Source: Megalobrama amblycephala
Lineage: Eukaryota > Chordata > Actinopteri > Cypriniformes > Xenocyprididae
Reading direction: 5' to 3'
NCBI RefSeq assembly: GCF_018812025.1
Contig: NC_063052.1
Location: 21,142,414-21,206,413, forward strand
Length of the DNA stretch: 64,000 nt
In this document: piece by piece, positions 13,741-25,800 of the stretch
Position numbering within the stretch: the stretch's first letter is position 1
How the letters are laid out: the number at the start of each line of letters is the position of its first letter
Notes under the pieces: model-generated
What the model saw: only the letters and a program-made list of their open reading frames with translations
Told to the model about the DNA's origin: nothing
Database searches by the model: none
Made by a program: the position numbers and the translations under genes

Positions 13741-16490
13741 GATGTGTCTTTATTTTGAGGTTGGAGATGAACAGAATCTGTAATACTTCAGTTCTCAAGG
13801 TGATAGAAAGTGTTTTTGGTTATTTACGCTATTAGTTTTGTGTTCTGTTCAGCATTGCAGGGGTTTTTTTTAATAGGGGGTCAAAAGTATCCCAAACTTA
13901 CTAAAGAGTTTTGAATGCATACCAAAGGTTTGATCAAAACTAAGATTGGATTTTGTGATCTAACCTGATTTCAGAATTTTTTTTTTTTTTTTTTTTTTTT
14001 TTTTCCTCCAACACATATTGAAGATTTGATCCAAGCTGAAATCTGATCAAATTACTTTTGAACAGTTGAACATGTCAGATTGGTATATGGAAACTGCATC
14101 TGCAGTTATTGATATTTTACTCTCCAGTTGGAATAAGCATCTCATAATAGGCCACAGGATGTTGTGTTTAAAGGGCACATCAAAAAAAAGTTACATTTCA
14201 AGGTGTTTTTATTAATGCTGGAATGCTTGTCTTTGGGCTATGGAGATGATTGTAAGACTTCTGCTTGCCATGGCTTCATTTCTTTGATCCAAAATACAGA
14301 AAAGGTAATATTGGGAAATATTTATTTATATATTATATATTGATGTTTATCTGCTTTTTCCCAAAGGTAATATTGGGAAATATTTATATTTATAATTAAA
14401 AAAAAATATATATATATATATAAATGAATACATTTTAAAATGCAATTTATTTGTGTTTCCTTCAGAAATCATTCTAATATGCAGATTTGCATAAAATCTG
14501 TTAAAAATGGATGTGTACACTTTTTTTCAGGATTATTTGATGAATAGAAAGTTCAAAGAACAGCATTTATCTGAAATGGAAAGCTTTTGTAACGTCACTA
14601 CCATTCAAAAGTTTGGGGTCAGTTTTTTTATTTTTTATTTTTTTTTATTTTTTTTTTAAATAAAGTAAATTAATACTTTTATTCAGCAAGGATGCATTAA
14701 ATTGATCAAAAGTGACAGCATAGACATTTATAAAGTTGTAAAAGCTTTATATCAAAATTAATATGAAAATATGTGCAGGTACATCCACACCATACATGAA
14801 CAAAAAACAAAACAGCATCAGTTTATGTAGAATGTGTAAACTTAACTAGTGAGTATGATCTATTTTGAGTATATAATTTGGCATTTTTTAAAACATAAAA
14901 TTAGTTTTAATTTATTAATTCATCTAACATAAAAATATACACTGCCCACATATTAACTATTTACCATAAACAAGAATACTCTCTTCTTCAAATGAACTTG
15001 TGGTGTGTTGGTTATAAGGACAGTCTCCTGAGGCCAATTGTGTTATTTTCTTCCAGACTGGAGCACTGTATCACAAAACTAAACTGTGAATACAATTTAG
15101 ATTTTTATTACTGAACTACAACTATCAAAATGTCATGTACATTGATCCCATAGGTCCCATATTTTAGTATTTAGTAATTTATAGTATTTATAAATCCAAG
15201 TCACACTTAAAGACTTAAAGTCAAATTTACAGTCTCCCCCTCTGTATTAGAAACACCCTCACAGCAATGTTAACTTTAACACAGGTGTGCTAGCAGAGTA
15301 ACTATGAACATGTTCCACTAACCTTTGACACGTATCATTACTTTTTATCTTCATTTGCAGCACTAATTGTATTCTATTTTATTTTTTATTTTATTTTCTA
15401 TTTTATCATTTTAAACTTAATGTAAAATGTTTTGGACGAAAAATGTGCTTGTGCTATCTTTCTTTAAAATGCTTATAATGTTTTTCAGCAACATCTAGAG
15501 ATTTTTGGTGTGGCTCAAGTGTTTTAGAACCATTGTTCTTCTGTCATAGTATCCTATAGCTATTCAATAAACCTTTGCAAGGACAGGTGCCATATTGAAT
15601 TTCATGTGGATGAAAACGAGACTCAGTCTTTACAATGGCACACACTGTATAAAGGTCCTAGATGACATCTTTCAAAATTGTTTTATTGAATTTTTGTCCC
15701 CTGAAAGTTTTTTGGAAACAGCAAACAGTCAGTATGTTGTTAAACAACAGTACAATCCATTGAACACTGTATTTCTATCTCCCTCACAGCCTTGTTTTTA
15801 TTCCTGTCAGTTTAAAATGGTGCTACCCTGACTATGTCTATATGTGAATGCAATTGTGTTAAACCCAACACTAAAAGATTATCACATGAAGGGTATTTTC
15901 TGATTCAGGAACAGCCTGCAAGTCTTTTAAAATGCTTCCTCGTGGCATCTCTAGGCTTTGAATAAAATTTTTGTGTAAACATATTTAGCTGGAGGTCATA
16001 ATCTGACCCCTAACCTTTGTAGCCAGAGCTTAAAACGGAATGGAAAAGTTTAGTGTTTGGTATGAGAACCATTTCGCATGCTCATCAGTTTCTTAAAGGT
16101 TTCTAGAGCCTGTTGTGTCTTTGGGCCATAAAGTGACTACTGAATTAGCTATAGACAGAAATGTAATAATAATAAATATCCTTTTTTTAAATTTAGGCTC
16201 ATATTTTTTATAACAGTTTCAAAGTTTACTGACTGTCTTTCGTTTTTTTTTGTTTTCTTTTTTTTTATGATTAGATGAAGCTTATAGTGACGTAGTATTT
16301 CAGAAATTTATGTCCAGTCTTACAGTTCAGACATCAAATTATTCAGTAAGAAGGCAAGTATCAAAACATTTAAACAAAATAATTTGCTGTGCATTATTAT
16401 TATTTTGCATTTATGTCCAGTCTCTTAGTCAGGTAGTCAAGTAGCTATAATGTTGATTATTTGATCATAAAGTGAAAACTTGTCGAAAGT
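13741..16490. other. Intergenic stretch between rpl15 and the repeat cluster
   Basis: No gene is seen. It holds a poly-T run (about 13978-14004) and a direct repeat of GGTAATATTGGGAAATATTTAT (14304 and 14367). A common cyprinid repeat fragment lies near 14520-14760 (ACCATTCAAAAGTTTGGGGTC and ATTCAGCAAGGATGCATTAA). The ORF at 15595-15831 (78 aa) resembles nothing I know and is probably chance. Confidence 0.5.
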
Positions 16491-16491
16491 C

Positions 16492-16622
16492 CAGTGCTGG
16501 GTAGTAACTGATTGCATGTAATCTGCATTACATAATCAGAATGAATAATTGTAATTAGATTATATTACATTTTAAAATACTCGTAATCATATTACTTAAA
16601 AAAAAAAAAAAAAAAAACCTAC
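16492..16622. mobile_element. hAT-like miniature element fragment
   Basis: CAGTGCTGGGTAGTAACTG followed by repeated TGTAATCTGCATTAC-like text is the left end of a frequent fish hAT-type repeat. The right end is not recognisable after the poly-A run at about 16598-16617. Confidence 0.5.
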
Positions 16623-16959
16623 TGCTTATATACATTCAGAAGGTCTTCCAGGATTGTGGAATTGCACACACAGACCAGCCGATAGTCATGTGACTATCAC
16701 TGAAAACTGAGACCCACACAGCATTTCATCAATGAATGTAAAGAAATCATTTCACTTTTAAGAAGTGTTTTCTCAACATTGCAACATTTCATATCAGCTC
16801 CTGGTATGCAGTATCATAATCAGCTTCTGACTAACACATTAATTATTATTTGAATTATCAGTGAGTCATTTAACAATGTATTACTGTCTTTTGGAAGGCT
16901 TTTGCTTTTCAAAAACATTAAAATGTACACATTCACGTCATTTCAAATTTACATGCAAT

Positions 16960-17767
16960 CAGTGTTGGGGGTAACACATCACAAGTAACGTGAGTTACAT
17001 AATCAGATTACTTTTTCAAGTAACTAGTAAAGTAACACATTACTTTTTCAATTTACAACAAAATATCTTAGTTACTTTTTCAAATAAGTAAGGCATTACT
17101 TTTACACATTTATTGACTGCCAGCTCTCCTGTTGCCATGTTAAGAGAAACAAAGTACAGAGGCGTTGTGTGCGCTGTCCTAGACGAAACGCCCGTTAGCG
17201 TTTACACTTTTCGTTTTAAAACGTATAACTTATGCTACGATTACGCCTGTTCGTTACACTACTCCGGCGTTTTCGCCCCTTGAAAACTGAGACTTTTAAA
17301 AATTCTGCAGAGCCCGTTTTAGTTTGAAAATGCTGGGGTTGTGTTTCAGTGTAAATAGACCAAAACTGAGGCTTTTGAAAACGATGGCATGGCTGCCCAC
17401 ATTTGCTCTGCGTATCCTTGACAACCGTTTAAACAGTAAAATGGAGACTGAACTGCCATTTTTAATGGCTTTGTTGTCATTTTTTAGCAGCCATTATGCA
17501 GTTAAAATCTGCATTTTTTAATACAACAGCTACCTACATGCAAGAAACAACTGTTTACACTTGTGCGCGCATACCCAGTGTGCATGAACGGTCAAACGGT
17601 CGGAGATTGTTTCTAAAACGCTGTGGAAATGCCAGTGTAGAAGAGGATCGGCATTTTAAAATGAAAATGACTAGTGTAAAGGGGCGTAAATGTGAACAGG
17701 CATTTACTCATCTCATTTGCACGAAAATATTCTGTATTACTTTTAAAAGTAACTTTCCCCAACACTG
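16960..17767. mobile_element. hAT-type non-autonomous element with 8-bp target duplication
   Basis: The left end CAGTGTTGGGGGTAAC and right end GTAACTTTCCCCAACACTG are inverted repeats. CATGCAAT occurs directly before (16952-16959) and after (17768-17775), a perfect 8-bp duplication as expected for hAT transposition. The 808-bp body has ORFs of 65 and 106 aa with no recognisable domain, so it needs a transposase from elsewhere. Confidence 0.88.
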
Positions 17768-17859
17768 CATGCAATGCAGGAATTCCCCAACTTTTTTGTC
17801 AGCTGAACCTCTTTGACCTAATATATTTACTTGAAGGACCTCCTGAGATTGTCAGTTAA

Positions 17860-18243
17860 AGGTCCTCTAAGCGATGTAACACGTTTTTTAGGCCAAAACA
17901 TTTTTTGTCACATACAGCAAACATCTCCTCACTATCCGCTAGCTGTCCGCTAGCTGCATGTCCCCTGAACACACTGTAAAAAAACGCGGTCTCTGTAGTC
18001 GCCACAAGCTCCAAAAACGGCAACAAAAACAAACTGGTGCAGCCTGGACCACGAAACATAATAAACATGCTCCAGCCAATAACCGACAAGAATGATTTTA
18101 AATGCGCGTTCATGACTGTTTCAGGAAGCAGGGATGGGAGGAGAGGAGGAGGAGGAGGAAAGGTCTAGCTAGCCTCTGTTTTGTTTGACAACACTTCGAA
18201 CGTCAACAGGAAGTTACTCCGCTCAGGATCGCTTAGAGAACCT
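17860..18243. mobile_element. TTAA-flanked miniature element, 384 bp
   Basis: AGGTCCTCTAAGCGATG at the left and ATCGCTTAGAGAACCT at the right are inverted repeats, with TTAA at 17856-17859 and 18244-18247. Non-coding. A purine-rich GGAGGAGGAGG run lies inside. Confidence 0.85.
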
Positions 18244-18641
18244 TTAATAAGTTAGGCCAATAATAAAATTAAGTCAGTAATAATAATACAACTCATGGTC
18301 CTCTGATGTTGGTTAATGGTCACATGACATTCAGATAAACAAATAAAATGTTTACCACATCAAACATTTATAGGATTTTTAAACAAACAAGCAACTTTTA
18401 TGATTTATTTTAACACAAAATCTATTGCTCCATCAATGTTCAATAAAAACATAATTTTTCTGCAATCATACACTATGGGAGTAGTGAAAAGCTCATTTTT
18501 CTTAAGGTGTGCCTTTAGCTCTGTTGTACCCCAAGTGTTATGTTCGATTGCTTTCTCTGTTTATAAAAGTCTCTGGTTTCATTGATCATTCTGCATCATG
18601 CATCTGCCACACTCCACCCTTTACATTTATTAAAAACCAAA

Positions 18642-18790
18642 ATCAAGGAACTTTGTTGTCATACCATGGGTGCAGCAGGCGCAATGATATTATGCACAGT
18701 TTCTCACAACTGTCTCACAACTGGGGTCACAGCCGCTGCGTAATATCATTGCGCCTGCTACACCCATGGTGCGGCAACAAAGTTCTTGGA
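18642..18790. repeat. Inverted repeat with about 55-bp arms
   Basis: ATCAAGGAACTTTGTTG...CAATGATATTA at the left is mirrored by TAATATCATTG...CAACAAAGTTCTTGGAT at the right, with a loop of about 35 bases. It is probably the end of a larger miniature transposon running towards 19080, where a second small hairpin (ACACTACACTT / AAGTGTAGTGT) lies. Confidence 0.65.
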
Positions 18791-19359
18791 TTATTACGCC
18801 AGAATGAAAGTGTAGTTCCAAGCCATATCGGCCTATAAAATAGCAACTTTCCATTTTCCGTCGGTCTTAGTACACAATGTAACTACAGAAGAGTCAAGTT
18901 TTAAATAGGAAAAATATCTAATATCTTTGGTCATTTTTGAGCGAGATGCTAACGGTCTAATCAGATTAGAACCTCGGTAAACGGTAAAACTCAACAGATT
19001 AACTTTAGGGGAGTTGGAAAATGAGCCTATTTTCAAAAACCTCAGAGTACACTACACTTACAAAAAGTGTAGTGTTCTTTTAAATGCCAGTTTGTAGTAA
19101 TGAGAATTGGATAAAAATATTGTTGTCAAAAAAATGTAACATTTTTTTGCCACTGTGACTTACTATTCTCATTGTACACAAGCAAGTGCACTTATCCTTA
19201 TCATACTTTATGCCCTGCTTATATTTCTCATTACGTTTTTGGCTTCCTTAGGGGAGCACTACTAAAACTGTCAAAATGTCAGTTTGATGTCTGCTGGGGT
19301 CATCAGGGCACTCTGGGGTGTGGGATGAGGGTGCACAGGAGGCCCCTGCAGGAGCAGTG

Positions 19360-19879
19360 AAAGTGTGTCAGTGGGTTATAATGACACTAATGCAGGAGGA
19401 GGAGGAGCTGCCGTGAAGTGGGTCACATGATCTGGAGACAGCAGCCGCGGCAGCACTGACGCTCAGTTTCGCTCACTCTACACGCGCCCTTTCTCTGCGT
19501 TAAACCTTGATTTATTCACAACTCTGAACTATAGCAACTCGTGTCGACAGCTATTATAGTCTCTTTATTAGACGTGAAATCGTGTGGATTTGGTCTCCTG
19601 ACTGTCCGGTCTGGAAGAGTCTAATTATTCTAACTAAAACAGATATATGTATGTATTTATAGTTTTCTAAGACGTATGCGAGTTTTTTGTTTTCCTAAGC
19701 AACGCGGAGCTAATATATCCCAGATTATCTTGTTGGTTTAGTTAGAAATGTTTCTCAGGTAGTGTATAGGTAGAGATACTCGGTTTATAGGATCTCACAG
19801 CGACTAGACAGTTGCTGTGTAAACTGTGTAAAAACGGCACTAACATACAGGTGACTGGGGCCCAAAGCTGTCGGAGGAT
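19360..19879 (+). promoter_or_regulatory. nr1d2: Presumed nr1d2 promoter and 5' UTR
   Basis: The 500 bases before the nr1d2 start codon are locally GC-rich (CAGCAGCCGCGGCAGC near 19440) and free of recognised transposons. The exact transcription start and any TATA box cannot be fixed from sequence alone. Confidence 0.45.
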
Positions 19880-22800
19880 ATGGAATCCACAAAGGCTGGT
19901 AAGATCAGTCTGTTTTACTTTTACTTTTGAATATAACTTTATATCTTCAGTGCACTCTTATTTTAATAAATAACACCGAAACATGTAGTTTCACGTGATG
20001 CTGTGAATGTGCATTGTGCATTAAAGTGTAGTTTGGGCTTTTATTACTTTATTTGCAGCATGAAAACTCTAAGTAGGTTAATAGCGTCAGGCTTGTTGTT
20101 ATGCCATAGATTGTGGGTTACTATTGAACTGCAGTCTCCCAACTCACATGGACCTCTCTGCCTAGCCATGTGCATCTGTGTTTACGCGTCCTGTGCGTCT
20201 ACTCTGATTGGTTGAGAGATGTCGTGACGTGCTTGTTGCATAATTTGCATGGCAGGATGGATGCGTCTGCAGCTGCAGATACACGTGAGGCGGCTGCGGT
20301 CTGACCCACTTTTCGGCTTTTACACTCCGAACAAGACATGCCGAGTACACGTGGGGGCGGGGCTAAGAACATGTCAATCAACAGCTCAGACTGGGATACT
20401 TATGACGTCCATCAGTTTTGTTCTTCGTAAAGAAAAAAAAAGTTATTTAAAAATTAAATATTTTAATTGAATTTTATATATATGTAATATATAAATATAT
20501 ATTATTCAAGTTATAAGTTTTTTTTTTTTTTTTTTTTTTTTTTATCTTCATTCTTTATTAAAGGGAAATAATATATTTAATACCATTTGCTCCATTCAAC
20601 TCACCAGCATTCAATTATTATTTAATTTTATATAAATAAATTTTGCATAAGTTAGCATGTATGCATTAAAATATAATAGCATATTAGCGTTTGAAAAAAA
20701 ATACAACTTCTGTTAGTTCTCAGTATTTAATTTGAGTTGAGTTGAGTTGAGTTGGTTGTCGGTAAAGCCTACACCCTGAAAGTATTATGTAAGTGTGTTA
20801 CCTAACCATTGAGAGTGGAACAGCAGAAATCAGGTCAACCCATACAGAGAGAGCACACAAAGCCTGTTCTGCTTTCTGACAAGAAGAACATTTTGCAGCT
20901 CAAAATAAAACATAATGACAACAAAAACATTTGTATCTTCATTAGTAAATAGCCACCTATATGGATTGCATGTCCTCTCTCTATGTTTATATCTTTATTT
21001 TATTATTATTAATGATAGAGACAGTTGTCAACAGATACACGTAAAAGCTAGAATCAACCACTAGGCCATATTTCATACTCATATGCTTCATATGAGTCTG
21101 AGACATCATATATATATGATTTGTAAAATGAAGCTAGATAAATAATTTGATGTCTTCCTAACTGAAGTTGTCTTGTGTTGGTCTTCTGTGTGTCATCCAC
21201 CAGGTGGAGTAATAGCTTACATTAGCTCCTCGAGCTCTGCCTCCAGTCCAGAGTCGTGCCACAGTGACTCCTCCAACAGCAGCTATCAGTCCTGCTCTCC
21301 GTCTCATGCAGGACAGGGCCAACAGGGCGAGGCCCTTCCTGTGGCCTCTCAGTCCCGCCCACCAAGGAACAGCGGAGGGAAGGCACGATCGCCCTCCACC
21401 ACCAAAAGTGGCATTACAAGTGAGAGACTGATCTAAATAAAAAATAAAGTTAAAGAGAACCAGAAATGTTTTCATGTTGCAACCACATGTTCTACACACT
21501 TTGTTAAATATGATCTTCTACAAATTAAATCCAACATATTGACCCCCAGTTTCACAGACAAGGCTTAAGCCTAGTCCCAGACTAAAATGCATGTTTGATG
21601 TTTTAACTGAAAGCAACTTGCACTGACATATTTTAAAATATGTCACTACCATTGTTTTGTCTCAAGATGCACACCAGTAATGTCTTTTTTTTTTTCCTGA
21701 GGTATGTTTATAAAAGCTACTTAAGACTTAATCCTGGCTTAATCTAAGCCCTGTCTGTGAAACCAGGCATTAGTGTGAAAGTTGTCCATCTCTGCTTAAT
21801 GTTAGGGAGCTCAAAATGGAATTGAAAAAGCAAAAAAGTATTGTTGATTCTTCAGAATAATTATATAATTGATAGTAGTGATCTGATATTTGTCAACATT
21901 GCACAATTTATTATATTGGCTTCATCATGAAGTAATGGTCTTCTGGCTGTTTGAGGAAACAGAAAGCAGCTGTTCTAAGGAGAAAGCCAAACTGAGCACA
22001 GAGCCTTGTTCATCTGACCCTCTGTATTTCTGCTCCTGCAGAGATTAACGGTCTGGTGCTGCTATGTAAAGTGTGTGGAGATGTGGCGTCAGGATTTCAC
22101 TACGGCGTTCACGCTTGTGAGGGATGTAAGGTGAGAAAATATTAGTGTGAATCTACAGCCACATTTCAGTGTGAACTTATAAGCATTAGAGGTTTCATTT
22201 TGTTATTTCTGAGGTACAAAGTATCTTTAAGTCAAAAGCTCAGAAGGGATGTCTGAAAATCTGTATTTTATTACTATCATGGTTTCTCAGTGGAGGTGAT
22301 TGTGCTGTATAGTGTTTGTTTTCATGGTAAACTGTTCCTGGTGTCACTTTGGTTGATTTCAATAGGGTTGATGTGACATGGCTGTCATGCTTTATCTGGA
22401 TCACATCTACCTGTGCATCTCCATGAAGGGAGATGTCACTTTGCTTTATTTATATCCAGAAAGCCTCCTACTCAGCAGCCTGTTTAACCATCAGAGCAAA
22501 GCTCTGTGACAGAACGGTGTCATGAGTCCTGAGAAGGACACCTGCTTTCCATACCAACTCCAAACTCGACACCTGTTACTCTCTGTGTGGGCTCTGTGAC
22601 CCTGACACCTCTCTCTATCTCTTTCATTTTACCACCTGCAGGGTTTCTTCAGGAGGAGCATTCAGCAGAACATTCAATATAAGAAGTGCCTTAAGAACGA
22701 AACCTGTCCCATTATGCGCATCAACAGGAACCGGTGCCAGCAGTGCCGTTTTAAGAAATGTTTGCTTGTGGGCATGTCCAGAGATGGTGAGCTTCAGCTG

Positions 22801-25800
22801 ACATTGTGTCCTAGATTCAATCAGTGGAGTCTGTTACAGGCCAACATATGTGACCTCAGCGTTTAAACCTTAAAGGCAAAATATCCAAAAACCACTAAAA
22901 CAATGTTATATTGTTGACATGTGTACTTATATTATCCCAAATGTTTCCAACAATGTTTAAATCCAAAGAAATCAGTTATTTTAACCAGTGTAATCTCCTT
23001 TCAATGACGTCATATTCACGCTACCCTTGATTTCTGTAGTTTTACTTCTGTAGAAACTATGGAAACACCAAAGATGCTTTAAATATATTATGTGTTTGAT
23101 TAGACAGGTGAGCAACTGTTTGGATACCTTTATTGACAGAAAACAAATCATTGTTATGTAGTTCAACATGGTTAGTATTGTTTGAATGTCTTGTTTTCTT
23201 GATTTACCGCGAGTAACATGTTTGTATCATGCCTCAGAGACAATACTATTTTGTCAAGTGGCTAACATAACATAATCAGAAAGAGCTTTATTTATAGTAA
23301 CCGTAATACAGCATTTTCTCCAATTGCATGCCCTTTAGCAACACAAGTCATCCAGCTTTTATTATTATGATATTCTAATATCGATCTAGCTTACTGCAGT
23401 GTGCAACAAGTGTCTCATATTAGCCACCGAGCGAATGCACAGACTAACATTAACATAACTTTCAACACACTCAAACATATTTTTAGTATGGTTTGTTTTG
23501 ACTAGATAAAACAGCGCTGCATTACTCAACAATTGTAATTCATCAGATAAAGTGACCTGTATGAGTAGTGATTCAGCACTTGCAGCTGTTTTATTAGAAT
23601 TGAATAAAATAATGCGAATTTAAGTGATCAGATGTAACTGTAACAAAGTTTAAGTTCAGGGAAGGAGGAGGCAGACGTTAAACATAACTTTAATCGTAAA
23701 ATAAGCAAACAATAAAATGAAAGGAGTGGCAGTGGCCGGCTGAAGCATTACAGCATAATAAAAACAGTAATGTAAAATGTCTCAGGCTCTTGGCCGCGCC
23801 CTGCTTCATACCACAGTAATGTTAATAAAACTTTAATACATTAGCTCACCCATGAATGAACATGATTTCTGCACGAGTCACGTCGGATTGCTTTCCATCA
23901 GCTGGCTGTGGAGGTGAAGATGACAACTCCCATGACACTCATTCACAGCTTTTGAATAAGTGACCTCTCTCTAACTGCGAATCTTACAAATTGTGCCTTT
24001 AAAGGTGCAGTATGTAATTATTCTGTCCGCTAGAGGTCGCTAGATGCCTATTCAAAACAAAGGCGTAGTTTGCGCAACACACGCCGCGAGCAGCGGAACT
24101 TTTATTATGACATAGTTGCTGGCGCCGCTTCCGCTATTCCGGTCATGAGTATGAGGTAACGCAGCTCTGTTTATATTAGTTACATATCATAATAGATACA
24201 TTTGAGTGTGTTAAAAATTATGTTATAACGTTACTCTGTGCGTTCGTTCGGCGGCTGCTGTGAGACACTTGTTTGAGACACACTGTAGTAAGATAGATCA
24301 ATTTTAGAATATATTAAATGCTGGATGGCTTGTGTTGATAAATGGCATCCAATTAATTTTAAAACGTATTGTATGATGGAGAAAATTCTGTATTAATGTT
24401 ACTAAAAATAAAGCTGCATCTGATTATGCTACGTTAGCTACTTGACAAAAAAGTGTTTTTCTCTGAGGCATGGTAAAGCATGGTACTCGCAAAAAAATCA
24501 AGAAAACTAGATTTAAACAATAAGACTAAACGTGTTGAGCTATATAACAACAATTAGTTTTCTGTCTATAAATATATCGAAACAGTTGTTCCCTTGTTTA
24601 TTAAAACCGTGTAATATATTAAAGCATCTTTGGTGTTTGTACAAAATAAATCCGGAAACCGAGGGTAAAGCGGGTATGACGCAATTGACAGCCGACTCCT
24701 CACACGTCCCGGAGCGTTGGTTAAAATTGCAATTTTTTCACAATTTACAAATAGTTGGAAACATTTGGGATATCATAAGTACTCAAGTGAACAAAATGTA
24801 TAACACTGTCCTAGTGGTTTTTGGATATTTTACTGCAAAAATATTACATATTGCACCTTTAAAATACAAATAAATAAATAAATAAATAAATATATAAAGT
24901 AAATGTTATTTGCACTTAGCTAGATGATATATAATTTGATCAATGTGTATTGGAGATGTCTATCTATCTATCTATCTCTAAACATAAGTGTCAATCTGTT
25001 AAAGTCTGTTAACTGACACTGTCTGTGGTCCTCAGCTGTGCGTTTTGGCCGGATTCCTAAACGAGAAAAGCAGCGCATGCTGCTCGAGATGCAGAACGCA
25101 ATGAACAACATGATGAACAACAGCCATGGCAATCAGCCCCTGCCTCTTAGCAACCAGATTTCAGTCACCGATGGAGCTTCAGAGGACAGCTCTGGCCCTT
25201 CCTCTCGTTCCCCCTCCACCTCCCCCAGGAGCAACCGATCCGAAACCAGCCCTGACCCAGAGCTGCCGATCGCCATGGATACGAGCCCAAGCTCAGACTC
25301 CTCCAGTGCCACTGACAGCGGGGAGGAGGAGGTTATCGGCACAGTTACCAGGGCACACCAGGAGACATTCATGTACAATCAGGAGCAGGGCAGCATGCCT
25401 TCAGAGGCCCCTAACAACTTCAGCCATTGCACAGAGAAGACTCAGAATGTCTGGAACCGTGAGAACAATATATCCTCAGTGAGCGAACAGAATCCACAGT
25501 CGAGCTGTGGTCCACAGGGCACTGAAGACTCTGGCCGACATTGCAGTACTCAGAGCAGCTGTCCTGTCAGATTGCCCAACTGCATCTCCAGTGGACCATC
25601 TCTGCAGAACGTTTGTCTGAGAGCTCATAATGACAATGAAACCCATGCCCATGGCAGCTATAATGTCCCAACATTCACAAGGGTTAACAGGATGCACCTG
25701 GTGAGTTATACAGAGTACTAATGCAAAAAATGGCAATTCCAAAATTTCAGTAGTCCATACAAATACTCAGGAAATTACATGATCCTCTTTCACAGGTTTG

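Noticed and set aside
15595..15831. 78-aa ORF between rpl15 and nr1d2
   Set aside because: No recognisable motif, no coding context; compatible with chance in AT-rich DNA.
20827..20837. Possible RORE (AAATCAGGTCA) in nr1d2 intron 1 for autoregulation
   Set aside because: The base before the AGGTCA core is C where the consensus has T; one weak site is not enough to call.
24532..24873. 113-aa ORF in nr1d2 intron 4
   Set aside because: Lies wholly in a non-autonomous TTAA element and has a relative in inverted orientation with a different frame.
25126..25742. ORFs of 118, 81 and 88 aa overlapping nr1d2 exon 5
   Set aside because: Frame shadows of the coding exon.
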